DNA from: Zygnema cylindricum
Lineage: Eukaryota > Streptophyta > Zygnematophyceae > Zygnematales > Zygnemataceae
NCBI GenBank assembly: GCA_037447655.1
Contig: JBBHKE010000190.1
Coordinates: 492,881-556,880, forward strand
Direction of reading: 5' to 3'
DNA: 64,000 bases
Both the position numbers and the translations under genes were made by a program. Below the pieces are notes generated by a model, which was given only the letters and a program-made list of their open reading frames with translations, was not told the origin of the DNA and did not search any database. Positions 37,444 through 49,468 of the stretch are shown here, piece after piece. The stretch's first letter is position 1. Every line of letters starts with the position of its first letter.

Positions 37444-37578
37444 GGAATGGAGCTGGCTGATGCCCTTCCTGCAATGTAAAGACCCGTGCCACGTAATGAC
37501 GCCTATCAATGAAGGAAGCAAATAGTCAAATACCTTAAGAAAAAAAGATACCTGTGAAGAGTTGTGAAGAGTGCAGTA

Positions 37579-38175
37579 CACCGCGAATCGTAATTAGAGT
37601 AATGAAAAAATTAGAGTAAAAAAACCAAAAAAAACAATTAGAGTAATGAACTCTAATTTATGTGATAGAACTTTTTCACAGAGGAAGTTTACTCTAATTT
37701 ATTTAAGTACTCTATATTGGGTTATGTCGGCAATAAATATCCGCGCTGAAAATATAAAAAATAAATTACGTAGACGTACAAAACCTGTCAGTCCGTATAG
37801 TTTTGACGTCATTATGACGCTAGTATTATTTGTCGCGCTGAATGTCAGTTAATGTTCACACTGACGACGATGCTGTCGACGGACGAACGGCTTTTTCTCG
37901 ATGTAATTGATTTTTCGTTTAGTGCGATTTCACGTGCGAGCCCGATTGTATTAAATCATTATTTGTACCTTTTTACTTTAAAAAGTACAATTTTGCACGA
38001 TCGAACGTCTCCACACTATTTGTAACGAACCTATATTACAATTTTGTTACGCTAATTTAATTTACCTAAATTAGAATAATGAAAAAATTAGAATCGTTTA
38101 CTCTATTTGATGTAATAGAGTCGAAATTTCGAGCGACCGAATTAGAGTAATTTACTCTAATTACGATTCGCGGTG
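37579..38175. mobile_element. Long CACCG-family MITE, 597 bp, upstream of ALG3
   Basis: Perfect terminal inverted repeats of at least 20 bases (caccgcgaatcgtaattaga and its complement), flanked by TA (37577-37578, 38176-38177). It begins 136 bases upstream of the ALG3 start codon. AT-rich interior without coding capacity. Confidence 0.92.
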
Positions 38176-38182
38176 TACAGTA

Positions 38183-38381
38183 CACCGTCGATCGTATTTA
38201 GCGTGTTGAACACTAATTCGACGCCCCTAAATTTTGACCCTTGAACCTTAAATAGAATAAATGACGCTATTTAAGGAAGTGGACCATAATTTGCCACGTC
38301 TCCTGGCACTGAATTAGAATTAATGACGCTAATTTTTTCTTTACTCTAATAATTTCTACACGCTAAATACGATCGACGGTG
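38183..38381. mobile_element. CACCG-family MITE, 199 bp, perfect termini
   Basis: Termini caccgtcgatcgtatttagc and its exact complement; TA at 38181-38182 and 38382-38383. Only seven bases separate it from the previous MITE. Confidence 0.92.
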
Positions 38382-38393
38382 TACTGTACAGTA

Positions 38394-38431
38394 CACCGTG
38401 TATCGCTTAACACTAATAGCGATTCACGGTG
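38394..38431. mobile_element. 38-bp CACCG-family remnant
   Basis: Little more than two facing termini: caccgtgtatcgcttaacac joined to taatagcgattcacggtg, with TA on both sides (38392-38393, 38432-38433). A self-complementary minimal copy. Confidence 0.8.
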
Positions 38432-38440
38432 TACCTTAGT

Positions 38441-39614
38441 CAGAGGTCGCAAAAGTCAAAATTTTACATAACCGAAACCGACCGTTTTTTTTTTTTCAAA
38501 ATCTGAGTAACCGACGCCCGACCGAGTTATGTCACGCTCCAAAATTGTTAACCGTTAACCGACCGGCGTTTACGAAAATAAAAGTTAACCGAAACTCGAT
38601 TTCTCACGACTAACCATGCCCGCTCGTAACCGAAAAAGTACAAAATTATCTAATGTACGACGTATGAATAAGCCAATAATTACGATTTGTCGCGTTACCT
38701 TAGATTTGTGAAATGAATAGTGTACTACACCGCGAATCGTTATTAGTGTCAAAGTTTAAATAGTGTTGAAGAAAATTTACCGTAATTGATGCTAATTAAG
38801 AATTTGAAGATTTTCAAAAAAAAGGTGTATTCTAATTTCGGCGTTAATGCTAATTTGGGAACAGCAAAAACGGAATATTCGTCGTACGATTATATACATT
38901 AATATATATATATATACGTACAAAATATTAAAAATCGTACGCCGTCGCGAATTTAAAATATCCGTACATGCCATACTAATTTACGTGTCAGACTAATCCC
39001 GTTTTTTTTAGCGCACGTTCTTATGCGTGAGCGTCTGATTTAATTTATTTTTTAAAAAATTTCACTTGAAAAGGTACATTTATGTACGGTCTGACATTGA
39101 CCGTATACCACACTATTTATATTTTATTGTACTTTCGGGCTTTACGCTAATTTGTACGGTACCTTAATTAAAGTCAAGGAAAAATTAAAATCATGTATCC
39201 TATTTGAGGAAAAAAATCAAAATTTTAAGAACCCAAATTAGTGACTTTGACACTAATAACGATTCGCGGTGTACCGTGTCAGATTTGCGACGCTTTGTCG
39301 CGTTCCCTAAGATTTGCGAAAAAAATAGTGTTACTACCGTGTCAGATTTGCGACGCTAATCATGATGTCATGTACTTCCAAGATACCAAAGAGTACAAAG
39401 TACAATAATGTTGGATTGTATGGACAGTACAAAGTTTTCATTTTTTTTGGTTTTTTGGTTGACCGACCGTAACCGACCGTCTTTTTTTTTCTGGTGAATC
39501 AACCGACCGCGACCGCCCGGCCCTCAAAATTTGGCAACCGAATCCGTTCCGGATCCGGCGCGGGCGGTCGGTTAACGGTCGGTCACGGTTTCGGTTGACC
39601 GTTTGCGACCTCTG
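38441..39614. mobile_element. hAT-like MITE with a nested CACCG MITE
   Basis: Termini CAGAGGTCGCAAA (38441-38453) and TTTGCGACCTCTG (39602-39614) are perfect inverted repeats of 13 bp. Subterminal accgaccg and accgaaaccg repeats occur at both ends, as in hAT elements. The left flank is ACCTTAGT (38433-38440). Its expected 8-bp partner is not at 39615 but at 40081-40088, after the neighbouring palindromic element. No transposase frame. Confidence 0.75.
38728..39271. mobile_element. Long CACCG-family MITE, 544 bp, nested in the hAT-like element
   Basis: Termini caccgcgaatcgttattagt and cactaataacgattcgcggtg-type, TA at 38726-38727 and 39272-39273. It contains an AT-rich interior with a ta microsatellite near 38900. 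Confidence 0.9.
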
Positions 39615-39615
39615 A

Positions 39616-40080
39616 ATAGCCTATTCCCACCGGAGCATTTCCCATTCCGATGATTTTCCGTTTTCTGAAAAAATATGAAACTTTTAAAATCCTTTGTACG
39701 TGCAAAACTTTCTTTCTATTTGTCGAACAGCGATCCTTTCATTCATAGCCTATTCCCACGGGAAAAAATTCACTTCCGCAACAGACGGACGGTCGAATAA
39801 TGTACGGCTTTCGATGAAAAACCGTACAAAAAATATTGCCGGATGTAGAAGTCGGGTTAAAGTAGCGTATTTCGCCGAAAAGCTGACGTAGCCAAAACAA
39901 CATCGAACGGCTATTTCATTGCACTCGCGCGAAACAACTGCCGGTTTTGAACCACCGTCGTCGTCCTTCGAACATTCAATACTGCAGGTTTGTTTTCGCG
40001 CCTATGTTTGATGACGTCGAAACGTGTACGTTTTCCGATCAGTTTCGGAAAATCAAATGCTCCGGTGGGTATAGGCTATG
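39616..40080. mobile_element. Palindrome-ended element, 465 bp (class II-like)
   Basis: The left end atagcctattcccaccggag faces its near-complement ctccggtgggtataggctat on the right. A further copy of catagcctattcccac lies inside at 39745. The right end is followed by ACCTTAGT (40081-40088). No coding capacity and no family I can name. Confidence 0.7.
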
Positions 40081-40088
40081 ACCTTAGT

Positions 40089-41562
40089 GAAGTTGTCGCC
40101 TGTGCATCATAAGCCACATTTAGTATTCTTTGACCGAGCATTTTAATGCGATAGTACTAAACGAAACACGTGTGCATTTTACGATATGTTAGTGTATAGT
40201 GCGATGATTCGTGCGATTAAGATAAACGGTTGGATTGGAGAAAAGCACCGATCGACGATTCATGGAAGGATCTCTCACGTGCCACATATTTTATTTTTGT
40301 TTTTTTAGGGTTACTGTAGTTTGGGTGATGCGCTTTAAGAAATATAAGTCAATTGTAGTTCTTGTGTACACTTCGTCTTGCCCCTTGTTCGTACGGATAT
40401 CCTCATCCTTAGTGATAATCTTGTCTTTTCTACACGTGTATTTTTCAAGCATAAAATTGGCAACAAGAAAAGGAGAAACTGGAGGAGAAACCTCTAAGAG
40501 TACTCGTCTTTGGACAGCCACCGGATTATGCAGAGGGAAAAACGAGGAATTTTATGGCTTGTCTTTGATTTTTAAATCTTTGGTGGTTTAAAGAAGTGGA
40601 GATATGGAAGCTTTAAGACCGGGGAGCAACCTATTCTCTGTTTGTGTCAGTATTTATGGTTCTGCAATCCTCCAGAATTCTAAGTTAGGTTAGAGTTAGA
40701 AGCTATACGCTAAAAGCAAATATTCTTTGTGGCCCTGCATTTGCCCTTGACTTTTGTTTCATGGCTGGACCTTTGTTGTGAGAGAGTGTCGTGTTTTTCT
40801 GGATAATGTTCTGAAGTTCCTGCCTTTTAAACACCTGAGACAAGTGAAGGTATTATTATTGCATGAGAATTCGATGCTCGGGATGGTTTCTGAACTGCAG
40901 GCAGGGACCATAGACTTATGTGAATGTCACAGTCGTTGCTGAATGAGACTGTCGTTCTGTTGCATACTGTTATAGGGAATTCCTCTACTGTATATTAAAG
41001 GTATGAATGGCTTGTTTGTTTTTCTTATTTTCTTTATTGTTCTCATGTTGCAAAGTCTGTTCGGCAAGTACATCCCACCGCTCGTCGACAACTTGGGCTA
41101 CTAAGGCAGGGAAGCTCCACAAATGTATCTCATTTGCACATTCTCACAAAATTGAGAAGGTAAATTATGCCATCCATCCATTTGCTTCCTTGCAATTCTA
41201 GCTAAGTTGTCAAAAATCAAACATTTTTATTTACTTCATCGGGAAATTCACGGACCTTCCCGACTAGACTGTATTTTCTTACTGCCAACATAGAAAAACA
41301 CTTTTGTTGGTTTACGACATACTGGCAATGAAATTCAGGGGAAACATGCAGTCAGCGCTGGTAACCATCAATTTATTCAAAAATGTGAAGGAAGCAAATT
41401 TGAGAATCGTGCTTGAATTGCCGAGAATTATGCCATCGAGTAATGCTGTTTCGTTAGGGCTAACTTTATTCCATTTGCAGAAAGGACGCAAGGCAGTTGG
41501 TGACAAATGGGGCCGTTTGGAGAAACGGGAATTGTCGACACTTTCCACGACCTCAAGCCTCA
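40089..41562. other. Upstream region of the membrane-protein gene
   Basis: No protein family recognised in the open frames here (40235-40591, 40754-40942, 41304-41579). A splice-acceptor-like ttgcag ends at 41480, so a non-coding 5' exon and intron are possible; no cDNA evidence can be drawn from the sequence. Probable promoter and 5' leader. Confidence 0.4.
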
Positions 41563-43769
41563 ATGGCTGGTTCCTCTGATTTACAAGGCTCAGAAGAGTT
41601 CAAGCAATTTTCCTTTTCAACTATTGAAAGTGACAGCCCATCAAATGATTTGAATGATCAGGACAGAGCTGAGGAAGTTGATGAAAGTCTGGCATTGACC
41701 AGACATCCTACGAGCACCCTGGAGAGGTTTAAAAAGGAGGCCACAAGCTTATTCCAGAATACTAAGGGAAGGCTGGAGAGCTTAAGTGGACAGCAATTAG
41801 CGATGGATGCCTTGGAATTTTGTGGTGCGAAGACAAGAGTCTGGTGGAAAAATACAGCACTATGGTATAAGCTTCCAGCCGCTGTCTTGTAAGTCCTTTT
41901 CTCGCATCATGTCTCTTTTTTATCTCTCTTAACTGGTACTGCCATTTAAGATTTGTATTCATGCTGATGTAGGCTGAAATTAGCAGTTTGTTAGCTGCTT
42001 GTTGTCTATTTCTTTGAGGTGAACCAAGCTCAGGAATTTTCAACTGGGGCCCTTCAAAGTGTCTGGGCTCCTAAAATTAAGTCGATTGTTCAGGTTTTTT
42101 TTTTTGGCCCAGACCCTAAGTAGCATGACATTGGAAGTGACATTTTCTGTTTTTTAGTCTCCTCCTAAAAACTCTGCCGAAACTCTATATCCCCCTATGA
42201 GTTTTTTTTTTCATATAGATTGTATGGGATTTCTCCATTAACGAGGTTTTTACAATCTCTAGTGCTTGTCAGAGCAGGCTATTATTCAGTACTTTTGTTT
42301 GTTAAATACCTGTGTGAATGTTGGGTGCTTCAACCGATAGAGCACAGCAGAGAGTAAGCAGAAGTGTGAAGGCTTTAGCGTCGTTCGTTTGCTAGCGAAC
42401 CTTTTTGTTGCTAGAGCTCACAACTCACAACTTGTTTTTTTCTTCATGTATAACTTGTCTTTTTTATGCTTGTTTCTCTGTATGAGGGTCATGGTTGAGG
42501 CCTGTCTTTGGACCAAACATAGCAGAAGATATTGCGAACTTTCGATTCTCTATTCTGTCCATGCCAGGGTTTTAGGCCATTTTTACGTAAGCCCACCGGT
42601 ATATTTGTCTCGCCTGATTTCTATGCATAGATCAGCGAACCTTTAGTGAAGTTAATTTATTCGAGAGTGGAACAATTTTGTCTCTGCAAATTTGTACCCT
42701 GTAACTTGTACTCTGTAATTTGTACCTTTGGTTCTGGTTCTTTTTCTTTTGGTTCATTTTGGTTTGGTCCTTTTTTCTATTTTCATGAAGTTCTACCGAA
42801 GCTGTGAATCGCTGGTAGGTGTTCCCCATGCTTTATTCGAATTTTGTCCTCTCACTAATTTGGGTGTCTATCTGTTATGTACCCGAATTCCTTCTTTTAA
42901 TTGGAGTTAGATGGTTGTCCGAAATATCTAATTATTTTTCTCTGTTGTTGAGATCGCTGCGTGTAATGTCATATTCAGTGCAGAGAAATCACCAGCGGTG
43001 AAGGAGAAGATGTAGTTTTTGAATTTCACCTGGATAATGTTTTCAGAAATAAAGGTTATCATTTCCCTTTTGCTGGAGGTTAGACAGGCTGAGGAAATCC
43101 ACCAGACTGTCATAGAAAATGACGTCAACATGTGAAGGGACACGGTGGAGTGCGTGTGTTTTTGTTTCTTTACAGATAAAGAACAAATTTAAAACTGGTT
43201 GTTAGAGTGACTGACTCATTTCAGGATCCCTTGTTTGCAACTCATAGCTTTCTTTCATTTGTGCTTGCAGTGTACCGTTATTTCTCTTTTTGAGACTCTT
43301 TTGTGGGTCAGCAGTGGCTTGGGAACTGGTCCCACTTTGGGTTCTTGGGCCCTTGTTGTTTGGCCTCACCATCTGGTTCTATGCCATGGTATATCGTATA
43401 ACTAAACGTACTGCAACGATTACAAAAACGACCACCATTGTGCTTTCAAACAGAAGTGTGGAGTTTTATAACTATGCTTTGAGCGGGAAGTTATCCGAGG
43501 ATTTGAGTCAATTTTCGGTTAAGAAGAAGGAACAATTGGAAGAAAAGGGAAAACAGGTTTTGCTTTTGACCTCAGGCAAGAAAGATGCTTTAGTGAAGTA
43601 TGTGGAAAGTGGGCAGATAGTGGAGGATGCGTCTGAGAAAGCAAAGGAAATAGCGAAGAAACGGGGAGAGGCTTTTGAGGAGTGGTTAGTTAGAACCTAC
43701 GAGGATGTCATTGATTGGTGGAGACCAACTCGACGGGCAATTTTAAAGTTGCTACAGAAGGTGTTTTAG
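41563..43769 (+). CDS. Uncharacterised two-pass membrane protein, 2 exons, 274 aa
   Basis: Exon 1 41563-41888, GT-AG intron, exon 2 43271-43769 (TAG stop); the phase-2 join keeps one frame (825 bp). The ATG at 41563 is the first methionine after an upstream acceptor-like ttgcag. Residues 1-100 are soluble and Ser/acid-rich, with a charged helix near 50-75 (STLERFKKEATSLF). Two hydrophobic segments follow, about 104-125 and 128-150 (LVPLWVLGPLLFGLTIWFYA), connected by a very short loop. The C-terminal 120 residues are Lys/Glu-rich and probably helical (VKKKEQLEEKGKQ, EKAKEIAKKRGEAFEEW), ending in WWRPTRRAILKLLQKVF. I do not recognise a family or function. The coding-like composition, clean splice sites and amphipathic design argue that it is a real gene. 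Confidence 0.75.
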
Positions 43770-44426
43770 TCTACCTATTGTTCTCCTCGGATATCTCGTT
43801 CTTCTCCAATGTATCGCTATCTTCCTTTTTGTCCTCCTCTGATACCGTTCCCCTCCCACGTATCGCTCTCATCCGATATATCGTTTTCCTCCCATGTATT
43901 GTTCTCCTTAAAAATTCGATTAAAGGGATTGGTGTAACTTGGAATTAATTTTGAGGCAAATGATGAGTTCAGTGAAGGTTGGTAGGTTGTGACTAGTTTG
44001 TTGTTTTGCGGTCTTGTAAGAAATGACCCAAAAGGACCCTACAAAACCCGTTAATTCAATTCTTAGGGCAACATAGACCATGATTTTTTGGTAAAAGATC
44101 ACTTTGTTAGCTGGAATTGTACACCAAGCCACAAAATTCAAATTGTTTTTAACAAATTCATCCTCATGTTTTTCTGTTTTTATAAGACGGATTTGATGTG
44201 ATGAATCAAAAGACACCTTTTTTTTGCGATCTGTGGAGTTAACTAAAAGTCCTACAGTTGTATTGATATGATTAATACTTTGTATCCATTCTGAATCATT
44301 TTTTACAGCCTCTGTTTTTGTTTACTGGTAGAACTACTAACTTAATTTTGACCGTTTGTGACGGTGTAGTGCCATGGCCAAGAAACCTTATCTATTTAAA
44401 TTTCCCTGACTTAATTTTCCTTGTTG
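43770..44426. other. 3' region after the membrane-protein gene
   Basis: Begins with imperfect repeats of ttctcctc and gtatcg words (43775-43900), likely 3' untranslated. Nothing else supported. Confidence 0.4.
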
Positions 44427-44650
44427 TAAACTAACAAACCAAACATTTAGCAATTAATTTTTTGTATACGTACAGAAAAATAAAATACAAAAAAAATAAT
44501 GCTAAATGTTTGGTTTGTTAGTTTATAATTTGCACATGACTTTTAAAGTAAAAACCTACATGTTTTGATTGCCCTTTTTTGATTTGTTAGTTTATAATTT
44601 GCACATGACTTTAAAGTAAAAACCTACATGTTTTGATTGCCCTTTTTTGA
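44427..44650. repeat. Inverted repeat followed by a direct repeat
   Basis: The sequence aaactaacaaaccaaacatt (from 44427) is complementary to aatgtttggtttgttagttt (ending at 44525). The segment ttgttagtttataatttgca, with the following 50 bases, is then repeated directly (from about 44516 and about 44584). It could be a small foldback element with tandem extension. Confidence 0.65.
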
Positions 44651-45654
44651 AGCTAATATTGTGTTAAATGGGGTTCATTTTTTTTTATTAGTGTGGATTG
44701 TGGAAGACAAACGACAAATGGGGAATCCCTCCCTCTGAGCCTTTGTATCTTTGCCGTGCCATATGGTTATGAAACCAAATATATCTGGATATACATCTGG
44801 ATACCCTCGTAGGAACAAGTCGTCAAAGAGTTTAATGCATATCTTATTCTTGAGGAATTTTAAAAAACCAATAAATGATAAAGTGAGGTGCTCACTTGTA
44901 CGAAGGGAGAGTCTGTATATGTTTTCTTTCACTTTCTTTTTCCATAGAATACTTACTATCTAACTTATGGTCTTGATGTTGAGCCTTTGCAAGAGGTACA
45001 AAGACCTCTGTGGGATTTTCCACTCTATTTTACGATCATTTTTGCAACTTCATCCCTTCACTGCCAATCAATCAAAGAAGACTTGTCTATAAATAATTCT
45101 ATTTGATCTAAACAAGCACTATCATCATCATCATTTTTTTTTCTCTCTCTCTCTCTATAGTTTCTCTAAAAAAAATCGGACGCTGCCCGATAGATGTAAA
45201 ACATTGCCAAAAAAATTTATTGATACATATTTGAGAGTCGAAAATGAAAATTCGAATCCAAAAAAAAAAAAAAAAAATCTGATTGGAATACAAAAAAGCA
45301 TTTTTTGGGATATCGAAGATCTTTGGAATCAACCAAACGTGAGAGAGAAGTGGAAAAATACGAAAAGAAAACCCGGTTTTTGTCCGTTTCAATCGAGACA
45401 AAAAGCTTTGTCCTTTTCTGGCGAGAGAGGAGCTGAGAGGGGGGGAGGAAATAATTTTGGATCAACATATTCGAGGTAAAAATAATATGGATACTGTTGG
45501 TATTTTTTTTTTTTTTCTCTACTTAACTTGCTCTCCTATTATCCATCTCCTTGCACCGTCCTCCTCCCCTTCCACCTTCCTTCTCCCTCTCCCCTTCCCT
45601 CTCCCCACCCCCCTCTACCCCTCTTTTTTTTTACATTCGTTTCATTTATATATG
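44651..45654. other. Intergenic low-complexity DNA
   Basis: A-rich and CT-rich runs (poly-A near 45258-45276, CCCCTTCC tract 45560-45625). No supported gene. Confidence 0.4.
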
Positions 45655-46680
<1,026 letters not shown>

Positions 46681-48439
46681 TTTCCTTCATCCATAACCAC
46701 TAGATGCTTTACTAAGATAATATCCTCTCTTTTGAGATCATAGACTCTATATCCTTTTACATCTTCATCATATCCTCGTAGATATCGTGGTTTTCCTTTT
46801 GGGTCTAACTTCTAGTTTGACCGATCTGTGTCTAAACTGAACACTTTACTACCGAAAACCTTTAAGTGTGAAACATTTGGTTTTCAGCCTGTCCATCTCT
46901 CATAGTGTGTTTGGCCTTTTACTGCTGAAGTAAGAACTCTATTCTTGAGTTAATTTTCACAGTTCATTGCTTCAGCCCAAAACTTCTTTCCTGTCTTCTT
47001 ATCTGACAGCATGCTCTTAACACTATCACTCAGTGTTCTATTTAGTCTTTCAGCTACACCATTCTGCTCAAGATTTTCAGGAACTGTCTTTTGGTGTTGC
47101 CCTCCATCTTCTCTCAGAAAATCCTCAAACTGGTTAGAGGTATACTTTCCACCATTGTCACTCCTTACTCTCTTGATTGAGGTTTCATGGAGTTTTTCAC
47201 TCCATGCTTTATAGTGATTAAAACATTCCTGAGTCTATGACTAAATTTTCAAAAAATACACCTTAGAATACCAAATCCAAATCATCGATGATAGTCATCA
47301 TAAATCTCTCCTAAATTATGTACTAAATTTAGAATCTTTTCTTCCTTATAGGTGGCAGTTTTTGGGAAGGGTAACCTGTGTGCTTTACCTTGAGCACATC
47401 CACTACAATCACTTAGATTCTCACTTTCACCGAATTGAATCCCTTCCACCACTCCCATCTTTTTCATCTCCCTTAACTTATCTAGATTCACATGCCCAAG
47501 CCTCTTATGTCACAAGATTATATAATGAACTCCAGCATAATAAAGTTTCATCTTCATTGCTTAAAATCAGCGTAACATCCCTTGGCTACATTTTTCAGCA
47601 GTGAAATAAACTTCCTCCTCAAAACTAGCAGTAAAGACTCCTTTCCTAGTGCTAGTATCAAAACCCTTATCATCTAATACAGACGTAGAGTTGAGGCTTT
47701 TGTTCAGCTCTGGAATAAACAATACATCGGAGAAAGTAACTATGGATGTCTTTCCTTCTACTAACACTTTCAGATTTACCGATCCTACAAGAGTAGTAGT
47801 GACTATCCTCCCATCCCCGTACTCTATCTCTACGGTGGGAATCTTTCTTATCTAAGTGAACAGGTGTTTATCTTTACACATGTGCATGAAGGCACCTGAA
47901 TCTACAATCCATCTTGCTTCACCTTTCAATCTACCGAAAGCACATTTTTGCTTTCGTGGAATTTCGACCTTGTTTGTCGCCTCCAACTCCTCATCCAATA
48001 GGAGCTCATCGTCGTCGTCTTCGGATTCCACCTCATGTCCTTGTGTCACAAGGGCCTTTTTCTTTCCTCTCCCGGTTCCTCTGGTTTGCCCCTCTTTTTA
48101 CCGAAGCTTGGTTAGCTTAGTGCATTCTGCCATATAGTGCCATGGTTTCTTACAAAAATGACATAAACCGTTGGGAGCCCTTGGTCCGAACTCCTCGGTC
48201 TGATTTTTTTGCTCCCCCCCTCCGTAATTTCCGACCGGTTTTTGGGAATCCTTCTTCCTCCAATCGGTCCCAGCTGCCAAGGCTTGCCCACTCTTTCCTC
48301 CCTTTCAGATCTCAATCGTATTCTCCTGAACGAGAATCATCCCTACCACTCAGTTCCATATCCACCTTCAGTCCGGCAAGTCCTGCACACGGTTGACTAT
48401 GTTCTCGAGCTCATCGAGTAATTTCATCAGTACACAGTT
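46681..48439 (-). pseudogene. Copia element G: gag zinc knuckle, protease and integrase remnants
   Basis: Right to left: Gag C-terminal part (LLDELENIVNRVQ near 48435), intact zinc knuckle CHFCKKPWHYMAEC (about 48180-48130), protease IVDSGAFMHM (about 47915-47885), pre-integrase region, integrase CSGCAQGKAHRLPF (about 47405-47360), and DDE and tail remnants down to VMDEG at 46690. RT and RNase H are absent: the integrase tail meets the LTR start directly at 46680/46681. Frameshifts and stops throughout. The N-terminal Gag half is at 60936-61541. Confidence 0.85.
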
Positions 48440-49468
48440 TGTTGAAATTTATAGATTTCTAGAGTATTTTCTAGGTTTAAATATGTCTTTATAAAAAGGA
48501 AAGAAAAAGGACGGGCAGCCTGCCTCCACCTCCGCTCTCTAACTCCCATACTTGTTGTAGTCACTGAAGGTAAGAGAGAGAGGTTGATCCATGGCTGCCT
48601 TAGTTCAACAGACAGCTATTTTTAGTAGGTTACTAGAAATATACTTGACGGACCAGAGGTTTGATCCCGGTACCTGCGGTTCGTCAAGTTGTCCAGTTGC
48701 GGTCAGCTTCATCCTTATAGACTAGGACCAATGCTAAGTACTATGGTATGTGATAAATATATATTTAGTTTGCATGACTAAAATTCATTTAACTAGAACT
48801 TTATACGGCGTACATAGATTCAGTTTTATAAAGTATGTCGTACGACGCTATTTCGAAACGGATACCACGCATTTTATTTCGGCATCGGAACGAATGTCAC
48901 GCAAGCATTTATTACGGCTAAGATTGCGTTTGGCATAAAATCCAACGGCGCACATCATTGCCGAAATCCCGGAGTGATCATTTTGGCGTTTTGTGACGTG
49001 GCATGACCTAGAGCCACGTGGAGAGGTGGCATTCGGTCATATGAATTCCGAGGAACGTACGGACGAGTGAAAAGCGGACACGCGTCCACTTAATAGCCTT
49101 GTCGTACATAGGCCGTACAAAAGGTACATTGGCAGTAGTACTTTTGTGTACGATACAGTAATCTGATTGGTCCGTACTTCAGTAGATAGGAGTTATTAGA
49201 GAGAATCAGGACTTAGAAAATTTAGGTAGGTAGTCATCTCTCCCTTTGAGAGTTTGTACAAATTGGCATTTTTACTGCCTCATAACTTATCGGTTGGTTG
49301 GCCGTTTTCAGTAATTCTTTTTGCTACGGACTCAAGGGAGTCCAGGCTGCACAGGGGTGCAGTCAAATTGTCAGTTTGCCTTTTTGGGCAGCAGTGGTCG
49401 TGGCTTAAAGTGGGTTAGTTAAATACTATCTAGAGGCTTCCTGTATTCTGTAGTCCAATGGATGACAC
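48440..49468 (+). repeat. LTR copy of the H family, lacking its last bases
   Basis: Starts TGTTGAAATTTATAG and matches the 5' LTR of H to within about 12 bases of the end (ccaatggatgacac). It is joined to element G at exactly the same base as H is at 54511/54512. It includes the tRNA-like module (about 48647-48730) and hairpin GGACTC-AAGG-GAGTCC (49328-49343). Confidence 0.85.

Noticed and set aside
40235-40591. Possible gene of 118 codons upstream of the membrane-protein gene
   Set aside because: No domain, homologous copy or splice support; composition is that of the surrounding AT-rich DNA.
47856-48421. Plus-strand open frames over 47.8-48.4 kb and 54.0-54.5 kb
   Set aside because: They are antisense shadows of the Gag and protease remnants of element G, duplicated at the second site.
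48750-48938. Small conserved plus-strand open frame repeated at 54822 and 60203
   Set aside because: Its conservation follows from recent LTR copying; it has no start context or domain.
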